From positions 1-47,150 of the forward strand of contig NZ_AKJG01000011.1 in assembly GCF_000282455.1 (NCBI RefSeq): DNA of 47,150 nucleotides, given 5' to 3'. Within the stretch, counting starts at the first letter, position 1. The number at the start of each line of letters is the position of its first letter. The translations under genes and the position numbers were made by a program. This document shows positions 34,272-43,425 of the stretch, piece by piece. This stretch comes from Pseudomonas sp. GM74 (GTDB taxonomy: Bacteria; Pseudomonadota; Gammaproteobacteria; Pseudomonadales; Pseudomonadaceae). A model generated the notes under the pieces. The model worked only from the letters and a program-made list of their open reading frames with translations, was not told the DNA's origin and did no database searches.

Positions 34272-34834
34272 TACTGGAACACTCCGCGCTGAGTCAAAAG
34301 GTCTCGGGCCAGGTACAGCGCCGCCAAGGCACGGCCTTCGGTAAATTGTGGGTTTTGTGCAAGCGCCGAGAGCTCACGCAGATTGACCTTGTCCACCCGC
34401 ATCGGCTCTGGCTCGTCGCCTTCCAGACGCTCTTCGTAGAGGTCGGTAGCCAGCACTACTTGAATCTTCTGGCTCATGTAGCCAGGGGACAGCGACAACT
34501 CGGTCAGGTGCTCCAGTTGCCGCGCGCCAAAACCGGCCTCTTCCTTGAGCTCGCGCTCGGCCGCCGCCAGCACGTCTTCGCCCGGCTCGATCAAACCCTT
34601 GGGCAACGACATTTCATATGCATCCGTGCCGCCGCAATACTCCTCGACCAGCACCGCGTGCTCGGCATCGAGCATCGCCACGATCATCACCGCGCCGTAC
34701 CCGGCACCCTTGCCGACCAGGCGTTCATACGTGCGCTCCACGCCGTTGGAAAAGCGCAGCTTCAACTCCTCCACGCAGAACAATCGACTGGTGGCGACAA
34801 TTTCGCGGGCGAGTATGGTGGGTTTCTGGCGCAT
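34271..34834 (-). CDS. nudE: ADP compounds hydrolase NudE (Nudix)
   Basis: 187 aa. The full Nudix box runs from Gly80 to Phe102 (G-x5-E86-x7-R94-E-L-x-E98-E99-x-G). It cleaves ADP-ribose, Ap3A, Ap2A or NADH in E. coli. AAGGAG lies 7 bases before the ATG. First gene of the nudE-cysQ pair and divergent from yrfG, with an 88-base gap that must hold both promoters. Confidence 0.94.
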   Translation of the reverse strand: MRQKPTILAREIVATSRLFCVEELKLRFSNGVERTYERLVGKGAGYGAVMIVAMLDAEHAVLVEEYCGGTDAYEMSLPKGLIEPGEDVLAAAERELKEEAGFGARQLEHLTELSLSPGYMSQKIQVVLATDLYEERLEGDEPEPMRVDKVNLRELSALAQNPQFTEGRALAALYLARDLLTQRGVFQ

Positions 34835-34922
34835 GCAAAGCTCCTTGGCGTGAACGCGCTACTATAACGCGGCTTTCCCGATTGTTTACGCCAGAAATCT
34901 TTCTACTGCCCGAGACGTTGCC

Positions 34923-35585
34923 ATGCCTTCATTACCCTGGTCCGACATCGATACCGTTCTGCTGGACATGGACGGCACGCTGCTGGACCTGCATTTCGAC
35001 AACCACTTCTGGCTGGAACACCTGCCCCAGCGTTACGCCGAACTGCACGGGGTCAGCCGGGCCATGGCCGAGATGGAGCTGCAGCCTTTGTTCGAACGCA
35101 ATGCCGGCCAGTTGCAGTGGTACTGCCTGGATTTCTGGAGCGCCGAACTGAAACTGTCGGTGCGCGACCTGAAACTGGAAACCGCGCACCTGATCGCCCT
35201 GCGCCCGGATGCCGACACCTTTCTGGCGGCGATCAAACGGGCCGGCAAGCGCGTGGTGCTGATCACCAATGCCCATCGGGATGCGCTGTCGTTGAAGCTG
35301 GAAAAAATCGAACTGGCGCCCTACTTCGAACGCTTGATCAGTTCCCATGACTACGGCTTCCCCAAGGAAAACCCGCAATTCTGGGATGCGCTGCAAGCCG
35401 ATATCGATTTCGATCCTGCGCGAAGCCTTTTCATCGACGACACCTTGCCGATCCTGCGCAGTGCACGGGACTTTGGCGTGGCGCATTTGCTGGCCGTGCG
35501 CGAGCCGGACAGCCGCAAGGGGCCGAAGGACACGGCGGAGTTTGCGGCGGTCGGGGATTATCGGGATTTGATTGCGGGGCTTTGA
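34923..35585 (+). CDS. yrfG: HAD-family GMP/IMP nucleotidase
   Basis: 220 aa. The HAD nucleophile motif LLDMDGTLLD has Asp15 and Asp17. VVLITNAHRDA is motif II, the Lys is in YGFPKENPQFW, and FIDDTLPIL is motif IV. Length and position beside nudE fit YrfG, which dephosphorylates purine 5'-nucleotides. GAGA is the only Shine-Dalgarno-like sequence before the ATG. Confidence 0.92.
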   Translation: MPSLPWSDIDTVLLDMDGTLLDLHFDNHFWLEHLPQRYAELHGVSRAMAEMELQPLFERNAGQLQWYCLDFWSAELKLSVRDLKLETAHLIALRPDADTFLAAIKRAGKRVVLITNAHRDALSLKLEKIELAPYFERLISSHDYGFPKENPQFWDALQADIDFDPARSLFIDDTLPILRSARDFGVAHLLAVREPDSRKGPKDTAEFAAVGDYRDLIAGL

Positions 35586-35600
35586 TACCGAGGCGCCTGC

Positions 35601-35690
35601 TTCGCGGGCAAGCCACGCTCCCACAGGATCTGAGCCGTTCACAAAGGATGCGAACGACGCAGCTCCTGTGGGAGCGTGGCTTGCCCGCGA
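35601..35690. repeat. REP pair between convergent genes
   Basis: TTCGCGGGCAAGCCACGCTC at 35601 is perfectly inverted, 26 bp, at 35665-35690. It may also act as terminator for yrfG and the gene at 35714. Confidence 0.88.
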
Positions 35691-35713
35691 TGACCATCAC
35701 GCGGTTTGACGAC

Positions 35714-36154
35714 TTACTCAGGAATCCGCAACGACTGCCCCGGATAGATCTTGTTCACATCTTTGAGCATCGGCTTGTTGGCCTCAAAGATCTTGTTGTA
35801 CAGGTTGGCATTGCCATACACACGCAGGGAAATCGCGCTGAGGGTATCGCCCTTCTCGACCACCACAAACTTTGCGGCCACGGCCACCGGCCCGGTCACA
35901 GTAATCTGATCATCCACACTGCCAACCCCGGCGATGTTGCCCACCGCCAGCAGGATCTTTTCCTTCTCTTCCTGGCTCGCCACTTCACCGGTCACCGTGA
36001 CCTTGTCGCCATCGACCGTCGCCTGCACATTCGGGTTGCCCAGGCCGACCTTGCTGATGTGCGCCTTCAACTGCTCACTGGCGTTGGCGTTGCCTGGCGT
36101 CAGCAAATCCAGCAGTTTTTCGCCTGCTTCCTTCACAAAGCTCAAAAGACTCAT
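35714..36154 (-). CDS. kbp: BON-LysM protein (Kbp/YgaU)
   Basis: 146 aa. An N-terminal amphipathic stretch is followed by a BON domain (about 28-88, with [18 protein letters not shown]) and a C-terminal LysM (about 96-145, [18 protein letters not shown] and ending [10 protein letters not shown]). E. coli Kbp with the same layout is a cytoplasmic K+-binding protein of 149 aa. AAGGAG is 7 bases before the ATG. No signal peptide. Confidence 0.92.
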   Translation of the reverse strand: MSLLSFVKEAGEKLLDLLTPGNANASEQLKAHISKVGLGNPNVQATVDGDKVTVTGEVASQEEKEKILLAVGNIAGVGSVDDQITVTGPVAVAAKFVVVEKGDTLSAISLRVYGNANLYNKIFEANKPMLKDVNKIYPGQSLRIPE

Positions 36155-36282
36155 GGTGCACTCTCCTTGGGTTTCGGGTTCCAGACGTCAAAGCCTAGAC
36201 CACGGTCGTCACCTGCGAATCCAACCCGACCAATGACCCCGCTTGCGATAGAATCCGCACCTTCCCAACCCCAGGAGCGCAG

Positions 36283-37170
36283 ATGGACATCAAGCAGCTG
36301 AAATTCCTCATCGCGCTCGACGAAACCCGCCATTTCGGCCAGGCCGCCGCCCGCTGCCACATCACCCAGCCGACCCTGTCCATGCGCCTGCGCAGCCTCG
36401 AAGAAGAACTCGACCTGCCGCTGGTCAATCGCGGCCAGCGCTTCGAAGGCTTCACCGCGCCGGGCGAGCGGGTGCTGGCCTGGGCGCGCACGGTATTGGC
36501 GGCCTACGACGGCTTGTACGCCGAGGCGGCCGCCTGTCGCGGCAATCTGGTCGGCACCTTGCGCCTGGGTGTAGTGCCGTTGTCGAGCTTCGATCCGCTG
36601 CCACTGCTGCAACGCTTGCACGCCGAACACCCGAACCTGCGCTTCGAACTCTCGGCACTGAGTTCGGAGCAAATCCTCGAGCAACTGGCGAACAATCGCC
36701 TGGATCTCGGCGTGTCATACCTGGAACGCCTCGACACCGAACATTTCGACTCCCTGGCCTTCAGCGAAACCCGCATGGGTCTGCTCTACGATCAACGCTT
36801 CTTCACCTTTGGCGAGGCGCCGCTGAGTTGGGAATCCTTGATCGAACTGCCGCTGGGCATGCTCACCAGCGGCATGCACTTTCGCCAGTCCATCGACCAC
36901 AACTTCCACAGCCGTGGCCTGACCCCGCAGCCGTTGTTGCAGACCGATGCCGTGCATCAACTGTTACAAGCGGTGCACGGCGGCTTGTGTTGCGCCGTGA
37001 TGCCATTGGAAGGTGGCCTCGAAGGCCTGACCGAGCATTTGCGCCTGCAACCGATCGAAAACGCCCAGACCCTTGGCCGCCTGGGGCTGATCATGCGTCG
37101 CAGCGCGCCACGCTCGGCGCTGGCAGAAGCCTGTTTTGCCCTCTATCAACAATCGCTGATCGGTGCTTGA
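36283..37170 (+). CDS. LysR-family transcriptional regulator
   Basis: 295 aa. The winged HTH is in residues 1-60 (FGQAAARCHITQPTLSMRLRSLEEEL), and a periplasmic-binding-like effector domain follows (LGVVPLSSFDPLPLLQRLHAEHP). AGGAG precedes the ATG. It lies 92 bases upstream of fdhD in the same direction and is a likely regulator of fdhD and the molybdoenzyme, by position only. Confidence 0.92.
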   Translation: MDIKQLKFLIALDETRHFGQAAARCHITQPTLSMRLRSLEEELDLPLVNRGQRFEGFTAPGERVLAWARTVLAAYDGLYAEAAACRGNLVGTLRLGVVPLSSFDPLPLLQRLHAEHPNLRFELSALSSEQILEQLANNRLDLGVSYLERLDTEHFDSLAFSETRMGLLYDQRFFTFGEAPLSWESLIELPLGMLTSGMHFRQSIDHNFHSRGLTPQPLLQTDAVHQLLQAVHGGLCCAVMPLEGGLEGLTEHLRLQPIENAQTLGRLGLIMRRSAPRSALAEACFALYQQSLIGA

Positions 37171-37262
37171 TCGACGGTGTCTATCGGCAGATCAGTATTA
37201 GCGATTAGACGCGACAAGTTGTCACGCCTAGTCTTAAAGCTGATCAATCCGTCGGTGATGCC

Positions 37263-38117
37263 ATGAACACCAAGCGCCCAGCCTGCGCGGCGCCTGCCCT
37301 CGAAACGCCCGCACCCGCCGCCAGCCAGACCTACAGCTACTGCAACCTGCGCCGTACCGAAACCGATAGCGCCGAATCGGCCAGCACCGCGCTGGCCGAG
37401 GAAGTCGCGCTGGCGATTGCCTTCAACGGCATCAGTCAGGCGGTCATGCTGGTGACGCCCACGGATCTGGAGGACTTCATTGTCGGCTTCAGCCTGGGCA
37501 GCGGCATCATCCAGGACGCCACGGACATCTACGACCTGCAGCTCAGCGGCTCGGGTTCGGCGCAATACGCGCAAGTGACCATCGCCAACCGCGCGTTCTG
37601 GAACCTCAAGCAGCAGCGTCGGCAACTGGCCGGCACCAGCGGTTGCGGGCTCTGTGGCGTGGAAGCGGTCGAGCAGGCGTTGCCAGACCTTCAGGTATTG
37701 CCCGGTGCCCCGTTGCCGCCGGTCGAATGGCTCGATGGCCTGCGCGAGCGCATCGGCGCCTTCCAGCCCTTGGGCCAACATTGTGGCGCCGTACATGCGG
37801 CGGTGTTCATGAACGACAAAGGCGAGTTGCTGCTCGGCCGCGAAGACATTGGCCGACACAACGCCCTCGACAAGCTGATCGGCGGATTGATCCGGCAAAA
37901 AATCCCGACCGCTGGCGGCCTGGCGATTGTCACCAGCCGCTGCAGCCTCGAATTGATCCAGAAAGTATTGCGCGCCGGCATCCAGACCCTGGTCAGCCTG
38001 TCGTCGCCCACGGGCCTTGCCGTGCAATGGGCCCGTCGCCACAACCTCAATCTCATCCATCTGCCACAGAAGAATGCACCGCGGGTCTACAGCCCAACGT
38101 TGGAGAATCAAGCGTGA
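37263..38117 (+). CDS. fdhD: formate dehydrogenase sulfurtransferase FdhD
   Basis: 284 aa. FdhD transfers sulfur from IscS to the Mo cofactor of formate-dehydrogenase-type enzymes. The Cys pair is CGLC (128-131) in GTSGCGLCG, and GREDIGRHNALDKLIG is the family signature. The TGA overlaps the GTG start of the molybdoenzyme, matching its role as dedicated activator. The first about 25 residues are Ala/Pro-rich and probably flexible. Confidence 0.95.
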   Translation: MNTKRPACAAPALETPAPAASQTYSYCNLRRTETDSAESASTALAEEVALAIAFNGISQAVMLVTPTDLEDFIVGFSLGSGIIQDATDIYDLQLSGSGSAQYAQVTIANRAFWNLKQQRRQLAGTSGCGLCGVEAVEQALPDLQVLPGAPLPPVEWLDGLRERIGAFQPLGQHCGAVHAAVFMNDKGELLLGREDIGRHNALDKLIGGLIRQKIPTAGGLAIVTSRCSLELIQKVLRAGIQTLVSLSSPTGLAVQWARRHNLNLIHLPQKNAPRVYSPTLENQA

Positions 38118-40462
38118 GTCAACACCGTCAAGCCGACCAGAAACCCGTCCCTCGCTTCAAGCCCTACAAAGGCCCGGCCGGTGGCTGGGGGGCATTGATC
38201 AGCGTGGCCCAGGCCTGGTTGACCAGCGACAACGCGCTGAAGAACCTGCGCATCATGCTCAAGACCAACCAGAACGGTGGCTTCGACTGCCCAGGCTGCG
38301 CCTGGGGCGATTCTCCGGAAAAGGGCATGGTGATGTTCTGCGAGAACGGCGCCAAGGCGGTGAACTGGGAAGCGACCAAACGCCGTGTCGATGCCGGATT
38401 CTTCGCCAAACACAGCGTCACGTCCTTGCTGGAGCAAAGCGACTATTGGCTCGAATACCAGGGCCGCCTGACCGAACCGATGAGCTACGACGCCGAGACC
38501 GATCGCTACCAGCCGATCAGTTGGGACGACGCGTTCGCGCTGATCGCCAAACACCTGAACGGCCTGTCGAGCCCCGATCAGGCCGAGTTCTACACCTCGG
38601 GCCGGGCGAGCAACGAAGCGGCATACCTCTATCAGCTGTTCGTACGCGCTTATGGCACCAACAATTTCCCTGACTGCTCGAACATGTGCCACGAGGCCAG
38701 CGGTGTCGCGTTGTCGCAAAGCGTCGGGGTCGGCAAAGGCACCGTGACCTTCGACGACTTCGAACACGCCGATGCGATTTTCGTCTGGGGTCAGAACCCT
38801 GGCACCAACCACCCACGGATGCTCGAACCGCTGCGCGAAGCGGTGAAGCGAGGCGCGCAAGTGGTGTGCATCAACCCGCTGAAAGAACGGGGCCTGGAGC
38901 GTTTCCAGCACCCGCAGCACGCGCTCGAAATGCTCACCAACGGCGACAAGCCGACCAACACCGCGTTCTTCCGCCCGGCCCTGGGTGGCGACATGGCGAT
39001 CATGCGCGGCATGGCGAAATTCCTCCTGCTGTGGGAGCGCGACGCGCAGAAAACCGGTACCCCGGCGGTGTTCGACCACGATTTCCTCAACGAACACAGC
39101 GTCAACGTGCTGGATTACCTGGCCGTCATCGACGACACCCCGTGGGAGCAGATCGTCGAGCAGTCCGGCCTGAGCCTGGTGGAAATCGAGCAAGCGGCAC
39201 GCATGTACGTCAAGGGCAAGAACGTCATCATGTGCTGGGCCATGGGCATCACCCAGCACCGCCACTCGGTGGCGACCATCCAGGAAATCGCCAACCTGAT
39301 GCTGCTACGCGGCAACATCGGCCGGTCGGGCGCCGGTCTGTGCCCGGTGCGTGGCCACAGCAACGTGCAGGGCGACCGGACCATGGGCATCAACGAACGC
39401 CCTCCTGCCGCGTTCCTCGATGCCCTGGAGCGTCGCTTCCAGTTCAAGGTGCCACGCGGCAACGGCCACAACGTGGTCGAGGCGATTCACGCCATGGCTG
39501 AAGGACGGGCAAAAGTCTTCATCGGTCTGGGCGGCAACTTCGCCCAAGCCACGCCGGACAGCCCGCGCACGTTCCAGGCCCTGCGAAACTGCGACCTGAC
39601 CGTGCAGATCAGCACCAAGCTCAACCGCAGCCATTTGACCCACGGCAAGGACGCGCTGATCCTGCCGTGCCTGGGCCGCACCGACATCGATATCCAGACC
39701 GAAGGCCCGCAAGCAATCACCGTCGAAGACTCGTTCAGCATGGTCCACGCCTCCAATGGCCAGCTACAGCCGCTGTCGGACCGGATGCGCTCGGAACCGG
39801 CGATCCTGGCCGGCATCGCTGCCGCGACCCTGGGCAGCCACCCGGTGGACTGGAACTGGCTGGTGGCCGACTACAGCCGCATCCGCGACCTCATCGCCGA
39901 GACCATTCCCGGCTTCAAGGACTTCAACGAGAAGGTCAAGAACCCTGGCGGCTTCTACCTGGGCAACAGTGCCGGCACACGCAAGTGGAGCACCGCCTCG
40001 GGCCGGGCCAATTTCCGCTCGAACGCGCTGCCCAAAGACCTGGTGCACGAACGCACCCGGGCCACCGGTGTGCTGCCGGACCTGATCATGCAGTCGATGC
40101 GGTCCCACGATCAGTACAACACCACCATCTATGGCCTCAACGACCGTTATCGCGGCGTGAAGGGACAGCGGGACGTGTTGTTCGTCAACGAAGCCGACAT
40201 CATTCGCCTGGGCTTCAAGCCGGGGCAAAAGGCCGACATCGTTTCGCTCTGGGACGATGGTGTTGAACGTCGGGTGAAAGGCTTCACGCTGTTGGCGTTT
40301 GATATCCCGGCCGGGCAAGCGGCGGCCTACTATCCGGAAGTGAACCCCTTGGTGCCGCTGGAAAGCACCGGCGATGGCAGCCATACACCGACATCGAAGT
40401 TCGTGGCGATCCGGTTGGAAGCGGCGAGCGAGACCGGTCTGATCATGGCCAGGTCTGCATAA
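38114..40462 (+). CDS. FdhF/YdeP-type molybdopterin oxidoreductase
   Basis: 782 aa from the GTG at 38114, overlapping the fdhD stop; the frame is open further upstream but only antisense to conserved FdhD codons. It is a bis-MGD Mo/W enzyme: FDCPGCAWGD (57-66) replaces the usual four-Cys Fe-S motif, leaving Cys59 and Cys62. SNMCHEASG (189-197) is the cofactor region, and the C-terminal molydopterin dinucleotide domain has LNDRYRGVKGQRDVLFVN. E. coli YdeP is about 760 aa and implicated in acid resistance; the substrate of this class is not settled. FdhD dependence is expected. Confidence 0.9.
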   Translation: MSQHRQADQKPVPRFKPYKGPAGGWGALISVAQAWLTSDNALKNLRIMLKTNQNGGFDCPGCAWGDSPEKGMVMFCENGAKAVNWEATKRRVDAGFFAKHSVTSLLEQSDYWLEYQGRLTEPMSYDAETDRYQPISWDDAFALIAKHLNGLSSPDQAEFYTSGRASNEAAYLYQLFVRAYGTNNFPDCSNMCHEASGVALSQSVGVGKGTVTFDDFEHADAIFVWGQNPGTNHPRMLEPLREAVKRGAQVVCINPLKERGLERFQHPQHALEMLTNGDKPTNTAFFRPALGGDMAIMRGMAKFLLLWERDAQKTGTPAVFDHDFLNEHSVNVLDYLAVIDDTPWEQIVEQSGLSLVEIEQAARMYVKGKNVIMCWAMGITQHRHSVATIQEIANLMLLRGNIGRSGAGLCPVRGHSNVQGDRTMGINERPPAAFLDALERRFQFKVPRGNGHNVVEAIHAMAEGRAKVFIGLGGNFAQATPDSPRTFQALRNCDLTVQISTKLNRSHLTHGKDALILPCLGRTDIDIQTEGPQAITVEDSFSMVHASNGQLQPLSDRMRSEPAILAGIAAATLGSHPVDWNWLVADYSRIRDLIAETIPGFKDFNEKVKNPGGFYLGNSAGTRKWSTASGRANFRSNALPKDLVHERTRATGVLPDLIMQSMRSHDQYNTTIYGLNDRYRGVKGQRDVLFVNEADIIRLGFKPGQKADIVSLWDDGVERRVKGFTLLAFDIPAGQAAAYYPEVNPLVPLESTGDGSHTPTSKFVAIRLEAASETGLIMARSA

Positions 40463-40476
40463 CACGTCGTCTGAAC

Positions 40477-40582
40477 TGGCCCCATCGCGAGCAAGCTCGC
40501 TCCCACAGTGATTTCAGTCGAACGCAGACTTTGTGAACAACAGAAAAAACCTGTGGGAGCGAGCTTGCTCGCGATGGGGCCA
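40477..40582. repeat. REP pair with 32-bp perfect arms
   Basis: Bases 40477-40508 are a perfect reverse complement of 40551-40582, separated by 42 bases. It lies directly behind the molybdoenzyme gene and can fold into a long hairpin. Confidence 0.92.
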
Positions 40583-40631
40583 GACCAATCACCAAAAACT
40601 CCGGACCCTGCACTTTCCTTTCGCCCACAAA

Positions 40632-40661
40632 AAAGGCCGTTCTCTCATGAAAACGGCCTTT
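40632..40661. terminator. hairpin with A/T flanks
   Basis: A 10-bp stem (40632-40641 with 40652-40661) has six A on the left and three T on the right. It is a better terminator for minus-strand than plus-strand transcription, though no minus gene precedes it. Confidence 0.5.
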
Positions 40662-40816
40662 GCGAAGTAGTAAAAGACCTGCAGAAAAACGTTAAGTTCC
40701 GCCCAAAAAACAGTAACTTGCAATATTGTATACAGGTCGTGTTATTCGTCGGATTTCGATTGTCACGCCCATTCCAGAGCCTCAGGATCGCGCCGTCATC
40801 CCCTTGAGGTTCCTCC

Positions 40817-41305
40817 ATGAAGTTCTCCTCGATTCTCTTGTTGTCCCTTGGCCTGGTCAGCGGTATCGCGTCTGCTGGCGGCACCACCGAAGCCGGTGTA
40901 GGCGGCGCATTGGGCGGGGTTCTAGGCTCGGTCGTCGGTCAGTCGTTAGGCGGCAGTACAGGTTCCACCATCGGCGCAGCCCTGGGTGGCGCGGGTGGTA
41001 GCGCCGTCGGCGCAAACAAACACAGCCGTGGCGAAGCAGCCCTTGGCGGTGCGTTGGGTGCAGCGGGCGGTAACGTGGTCGGCCGCAGCATGGGCGGCAC
41101 CACTGGCAGCCTGATCGGCGCTGCAGCAGGCGGCGGCGCCGGTGGCGCGCTGGGTAACTACATGGGCAAAGAGTACGATGATGACGACGGCGATCGTCGT
41201 TCGTATCGCGGCCATGACGATCGTCGCTACTACCGTGACGGCCATCCGGGTCGCGGTCATGCCTATGGCCATCGCAAACACCACCACAAGCACTACCGTG
41301 ACTAA
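40817..41305 (+). CDS. glycine-zipper protein with His/Arg-rich tail
   Basis: 162 aa. The signal peptide ends near SGIASAGG (about 21). Residues 25-115 are repeated GGxxG units (GGALGGVLGSVVGQSLGG, then GGALGAAGGNVVG) of the glycine-zipper type, likely packing into or along a membrane. After DDDDGD the tail is rich in His, Arg, Tyr and Asp (HRKHHHKHYRD), a probable metal-binding or polyanion-binding end. Envelope location is expected. Function unknown. A terminator follows. Confidence 0.8.
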   Translation: MKFSSILLLSLGLVSGIASAGGTTEAGVGGALGGVLGSVVGQSLGGSTGSTIGAALGGAGGSAVGANKHSRGEAALGGALGAAGGNVVGRSMGGTTGSLIGAAAGGGAGGALGNYMGKEYDDDDGDRRSYRGHDDRRYYRDGHPGRGHAYGHRKHHHKHYRD

Positions 41306-41335
41306 GGCCTCGAGCGCCTCGCTGGTGAGTACAAC

Positions 41336-41368
41336 AAAAATCGCAGCCCAAGGGCTGCGATTTTTTTT
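41336..41368. terminator. strong bidirectional terminator
   Basis: A stem of up to 14 bp (41336-41349 with 41352-41365) ends in eight T, with five A on the other side. It separates the convergent genes ending at 41305 and 41372. Confidence 0.92.
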
Positions 41369-41371
41369 GCC

Positions 41372-41794
41372 TTACTGAACCACCAGACGCTCCAGCGCCC
41401 CGCGCAATCCGGCAGGAATCGCCACGGGTTGATTCGACGCACGATCGACAAACACATGCACAAAGCGCCCCGCCGCGCAGGCCTCGTCTTCCCCTTGCTT
41501 GAACACGGCCAGTTCGTATTGCACCGAGCTGTTGCCCAACTTGCCCACCCGCAGACCGATCTCGATACGGTCCGGGAAGGCAATGGAAGCAAAGTAATCA
41601 CAGGAAGAACTCACCACGAACCCCACCACCTCACCGTCATGGATATCCAGGCCGCCGACTTCGATCAGGTAAGTGTTCACCGCCGTATCGAAGAAGCTGT
41701 AGTAGGTCACGTTGTTGACGTGACCGTAGGCGTCGTTGTCGTGCCAACGGGTGGTGATGGGCTGGAAGTGGGGGTAGTCGGTGCGTTGGGGCAT
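41372..41794 (-). CDS. 4-hydroxybenzoyl-CoA thioesterase-like acyl-CoA thioesterase
   Basis: 140 aa from the ATG at 41794; a longer frame upstream runs into a REP sequence. Hot-dog fold with the motif [14 protein letters not shown] at 15-28, whose Asp19 or Asp21 is the usual catalytic acid, followed by [13 protein letters not shown]. Likely hydrolyses an acyl-CoA. It lies near a 3-hydroxyacyl-CoA dehydrogenase in the same direction, separated by a REP pair. Confidence 0.88.
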   Translation of the reverse strand: MPQRTDYPHFQPITTRWHDNDAYGHVNNVTYYSFFDTAVNTYLIEVGGLDIHDGEVVGFVVSSSCDYFASIAFPDRIEIGLRVGKLGNSSVQYELAVFKQGEDEACAAGRFVHVFVDRASNQPVAIPAGLRGALERLVVQ

Positions 41795-41852
41795 CAGCGT
41801 TGATTCCTGGAGTTGGTTCGCCAAGTCTAAGGCGAAAACCGCGTTATCGTTT

Positions 41853-41943
41853 TTCGCGAACAAGCCCGCTCCCACATTGGATATCGGTCGTACACAATCT
41901 GTGCTCGCTGAAGATCAAATGTGGGAGCGGGCTTGCTCGCGAA
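41853..41943. repeat. REP pair
   Basis: Bases 41853-41878 and 41918-41943 are inverted copies with one mismatch. Confidence 0.88.
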
Positions 41944-41961
41944 GGCGCCCTGACGGGCGCC
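41944..41961 (-). terminator. short GC hairpin behind the dehydrogenase gene
   Basis: A 7-bp perfect stem (41944-41950 with 41955-41961), loop TGAC, 8 bases beyond the stop at 41969. It abuts the REP pair and lacks a T-run, so it may act with REP as a 3' end stabiliser. Confidence 0.5.
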
Positions 41962-41968
41962 ACATCCG

Positions 41969-43195
41969 TCACTTGTCAGCAAACCCCTTGCCAGCCGCCG
42001 CCAACTCTCCAATCAACCGCGCCGGGTTCCAGTGATCGCCCTGACGCGTCTCAAGGTCCATCAGGCGCCGATGGATATCCGCCAGCCCTTGTTGATCCGC
42101 CCAGGCCATCGGCCCGCCCTTGTCCGCCGGGAAACCGTAACCATTGAGGTAGACCAGATCGATATCCCGAGCCGACCCGGCAATGCCTTCCTGCAGGATC
42201 TTCGCGCCTTCGTTGACCAGTGCCAGCAAGCAGCGCTCGAGAATCTCCTCCGGGCCGATCTCACGGCGCTGGAACCCCAGTTCCTCACTGACTTGAAGCA
42301 CCAGTGCATCGACCTGCGGATCGTGTTCGGCCTGACGACTGCCCGGTTCATAGTGGTAAAAGCCGTTGCCACTTTTCTGGCCGAAACGTCCCTGCTCACA
42401 CAAACGGTTATCCACCTGGACCTCCGGCGCATCCTGCCCGATGCCGGATAGCTGGCGCGAGCGCCATTGCAGGTCAACGCCCACCACGTCGAACATGCGG
42501 AACGGCCCCATGGCGAAACCGAAGCCTTGCAGCGCTGCGTCCACCTGATACGGATAAGCGCCTTCCAGCAGCATTTTTCGCGCTTCGAGCACATAGGTGT
42601 TGAGCATGCGGTTGCCGATGAAACCGTCGCAATTGCCCGACACCACACTGACCTTGCCCATGCGCTGGCCGAGCGCCAGTGCCGCATCGAGGACTGCCGG
42701 TGCCGTCTGTGCGCCACGGACGATTTCCAGCAGCTTCATGATGTGCGCCGGGCTGAAGAAGTGCAGGCCCAGGACCTGCTGCGGACGCCCCGTAACCGCA
42801 GCAATGGCGTCGATGTCCAGCGCCGACGTATTGCTCGCCAGAATCGCTTCAGGCTTGAGCAGGCCATCGAGCTCGCGGAAGATTTTCTGCTTGAGCTCAA
42901 GGTTTTCGTACACCGCTTCGATGACCAGGTCGACATCGCGAATGGCCACATAACCTTCTGCCGCCGTAACGCGCGCCACACGGGCATCGGCTTCGCTCTG
43001 ATCAATACGACCCTGGCGCACGTTGTGGGCGTAGGTGTCCGCCACGGTGGCCAGCGCTTGCTCCAGCATTTGCGGATTGTTGTCGACCCACTGCACGGCC
43101 ACTCCGGCGTTGGCCAGGCACATGACAATGCCACGGCCCATGGTGCCCGCGCCGATGACGGCAGCGCGCTGAATATTCGACGGTGTCTGGCTCAT
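41969..43195 (-). CDS. 3-hydroxyacyl-CoA dehydrogenase
   Basis: 408 aa from the ATG at 43195; the longer frame to 43285 lacks support. NAD-dependent oxidation of 3-hydroxyacyl-CoA. The Rossmann motif VIGAGTMGRGI has its glycines at 15-20. DLVIEAVYENLELKQKIF and ASNTSALDIDAIA follow, then the catalytic His in LGLHFFSPAHIMKLLEIV and a duplicated C-terminal domain (GPFRMFDVVGVDL and, later, VNEGAKILQEGIA). It resembles the dehydrogenase half of FadB without the hydratase. AAGAGAA precedes the ATG. Confidence 0.92.
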   Translation of the reverse strand: MSQTPSNIQRAAVIGAGTMGRGIVMCLANAGVAVQWVDNNPQMLEQALATVADTYAHNVRQGRIDQSEADARVARVTAAEGYVAIRDVDLVIEAVYENLELKQKIFRELDGLLKPEAILASNTSALDIDAIAAVTGRPQQVLGLHFFSPAHIMKLLEIVRGAQTAPAVLDAALALGQRMGKVSVVSGNCDGFIGNRMLNTYVLEARKMLLEGAYPYQVDAALQGFGFAMGPFRMFDVVGVDLQWRSRQLSGIGQDAPEVQVDNRLCEQGRFGQKSGNGFYHYEPGSRQAEHDPQVDALVLQVSEELGFQRREIGPEEILERCLLALVNEGAKILQEGIAGSARDIDLVYLNGYGFPADKGGPMAWADQQGLADIHRRLMDLETRQGDHWNPARLIGELAAAGKGFADK

Positions 43196-43324
43196 GTTTT
43201 GTTCTCTTGTTGGCGATCCGAAGACAGCCACCACCATAGTCAGCCACCGGTTTTTTTTGAAATTTATTCCTGTGATGAGCAACATTCAGCGGATGGATGT
43301 AGCACTGCCAGCCCCTGAGATCCC

Positions 43325-43414
43325 TGTGGGAGCGGGCTTGCTCGCGAAAGCGGTGGGTCAGTCACCATCACTGCCAATTGATGGATCGCCTTCGCGAGCA
43401 AGCCCGCTCCCACA
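43325..43414. repeat. REP pair
   Basis: TGTGGGAGCGGGCTTGCTCG at 43325-43348 is perfectly inverted, 24 bp, at 43391-43414. It lies just behind recQ (minus strand). Confidence 0.9.
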
Positions 43415-43425
43415 ATGGATACGGT

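Noticed and set aside
37643..38113. In-frame extension of the molybdoenzyme far upstream
   Set aside because: It overlaps conserved FdhD codons in another frame. Family similarity starts just after the GTG at 38114, which overlaps the fdhD stop.
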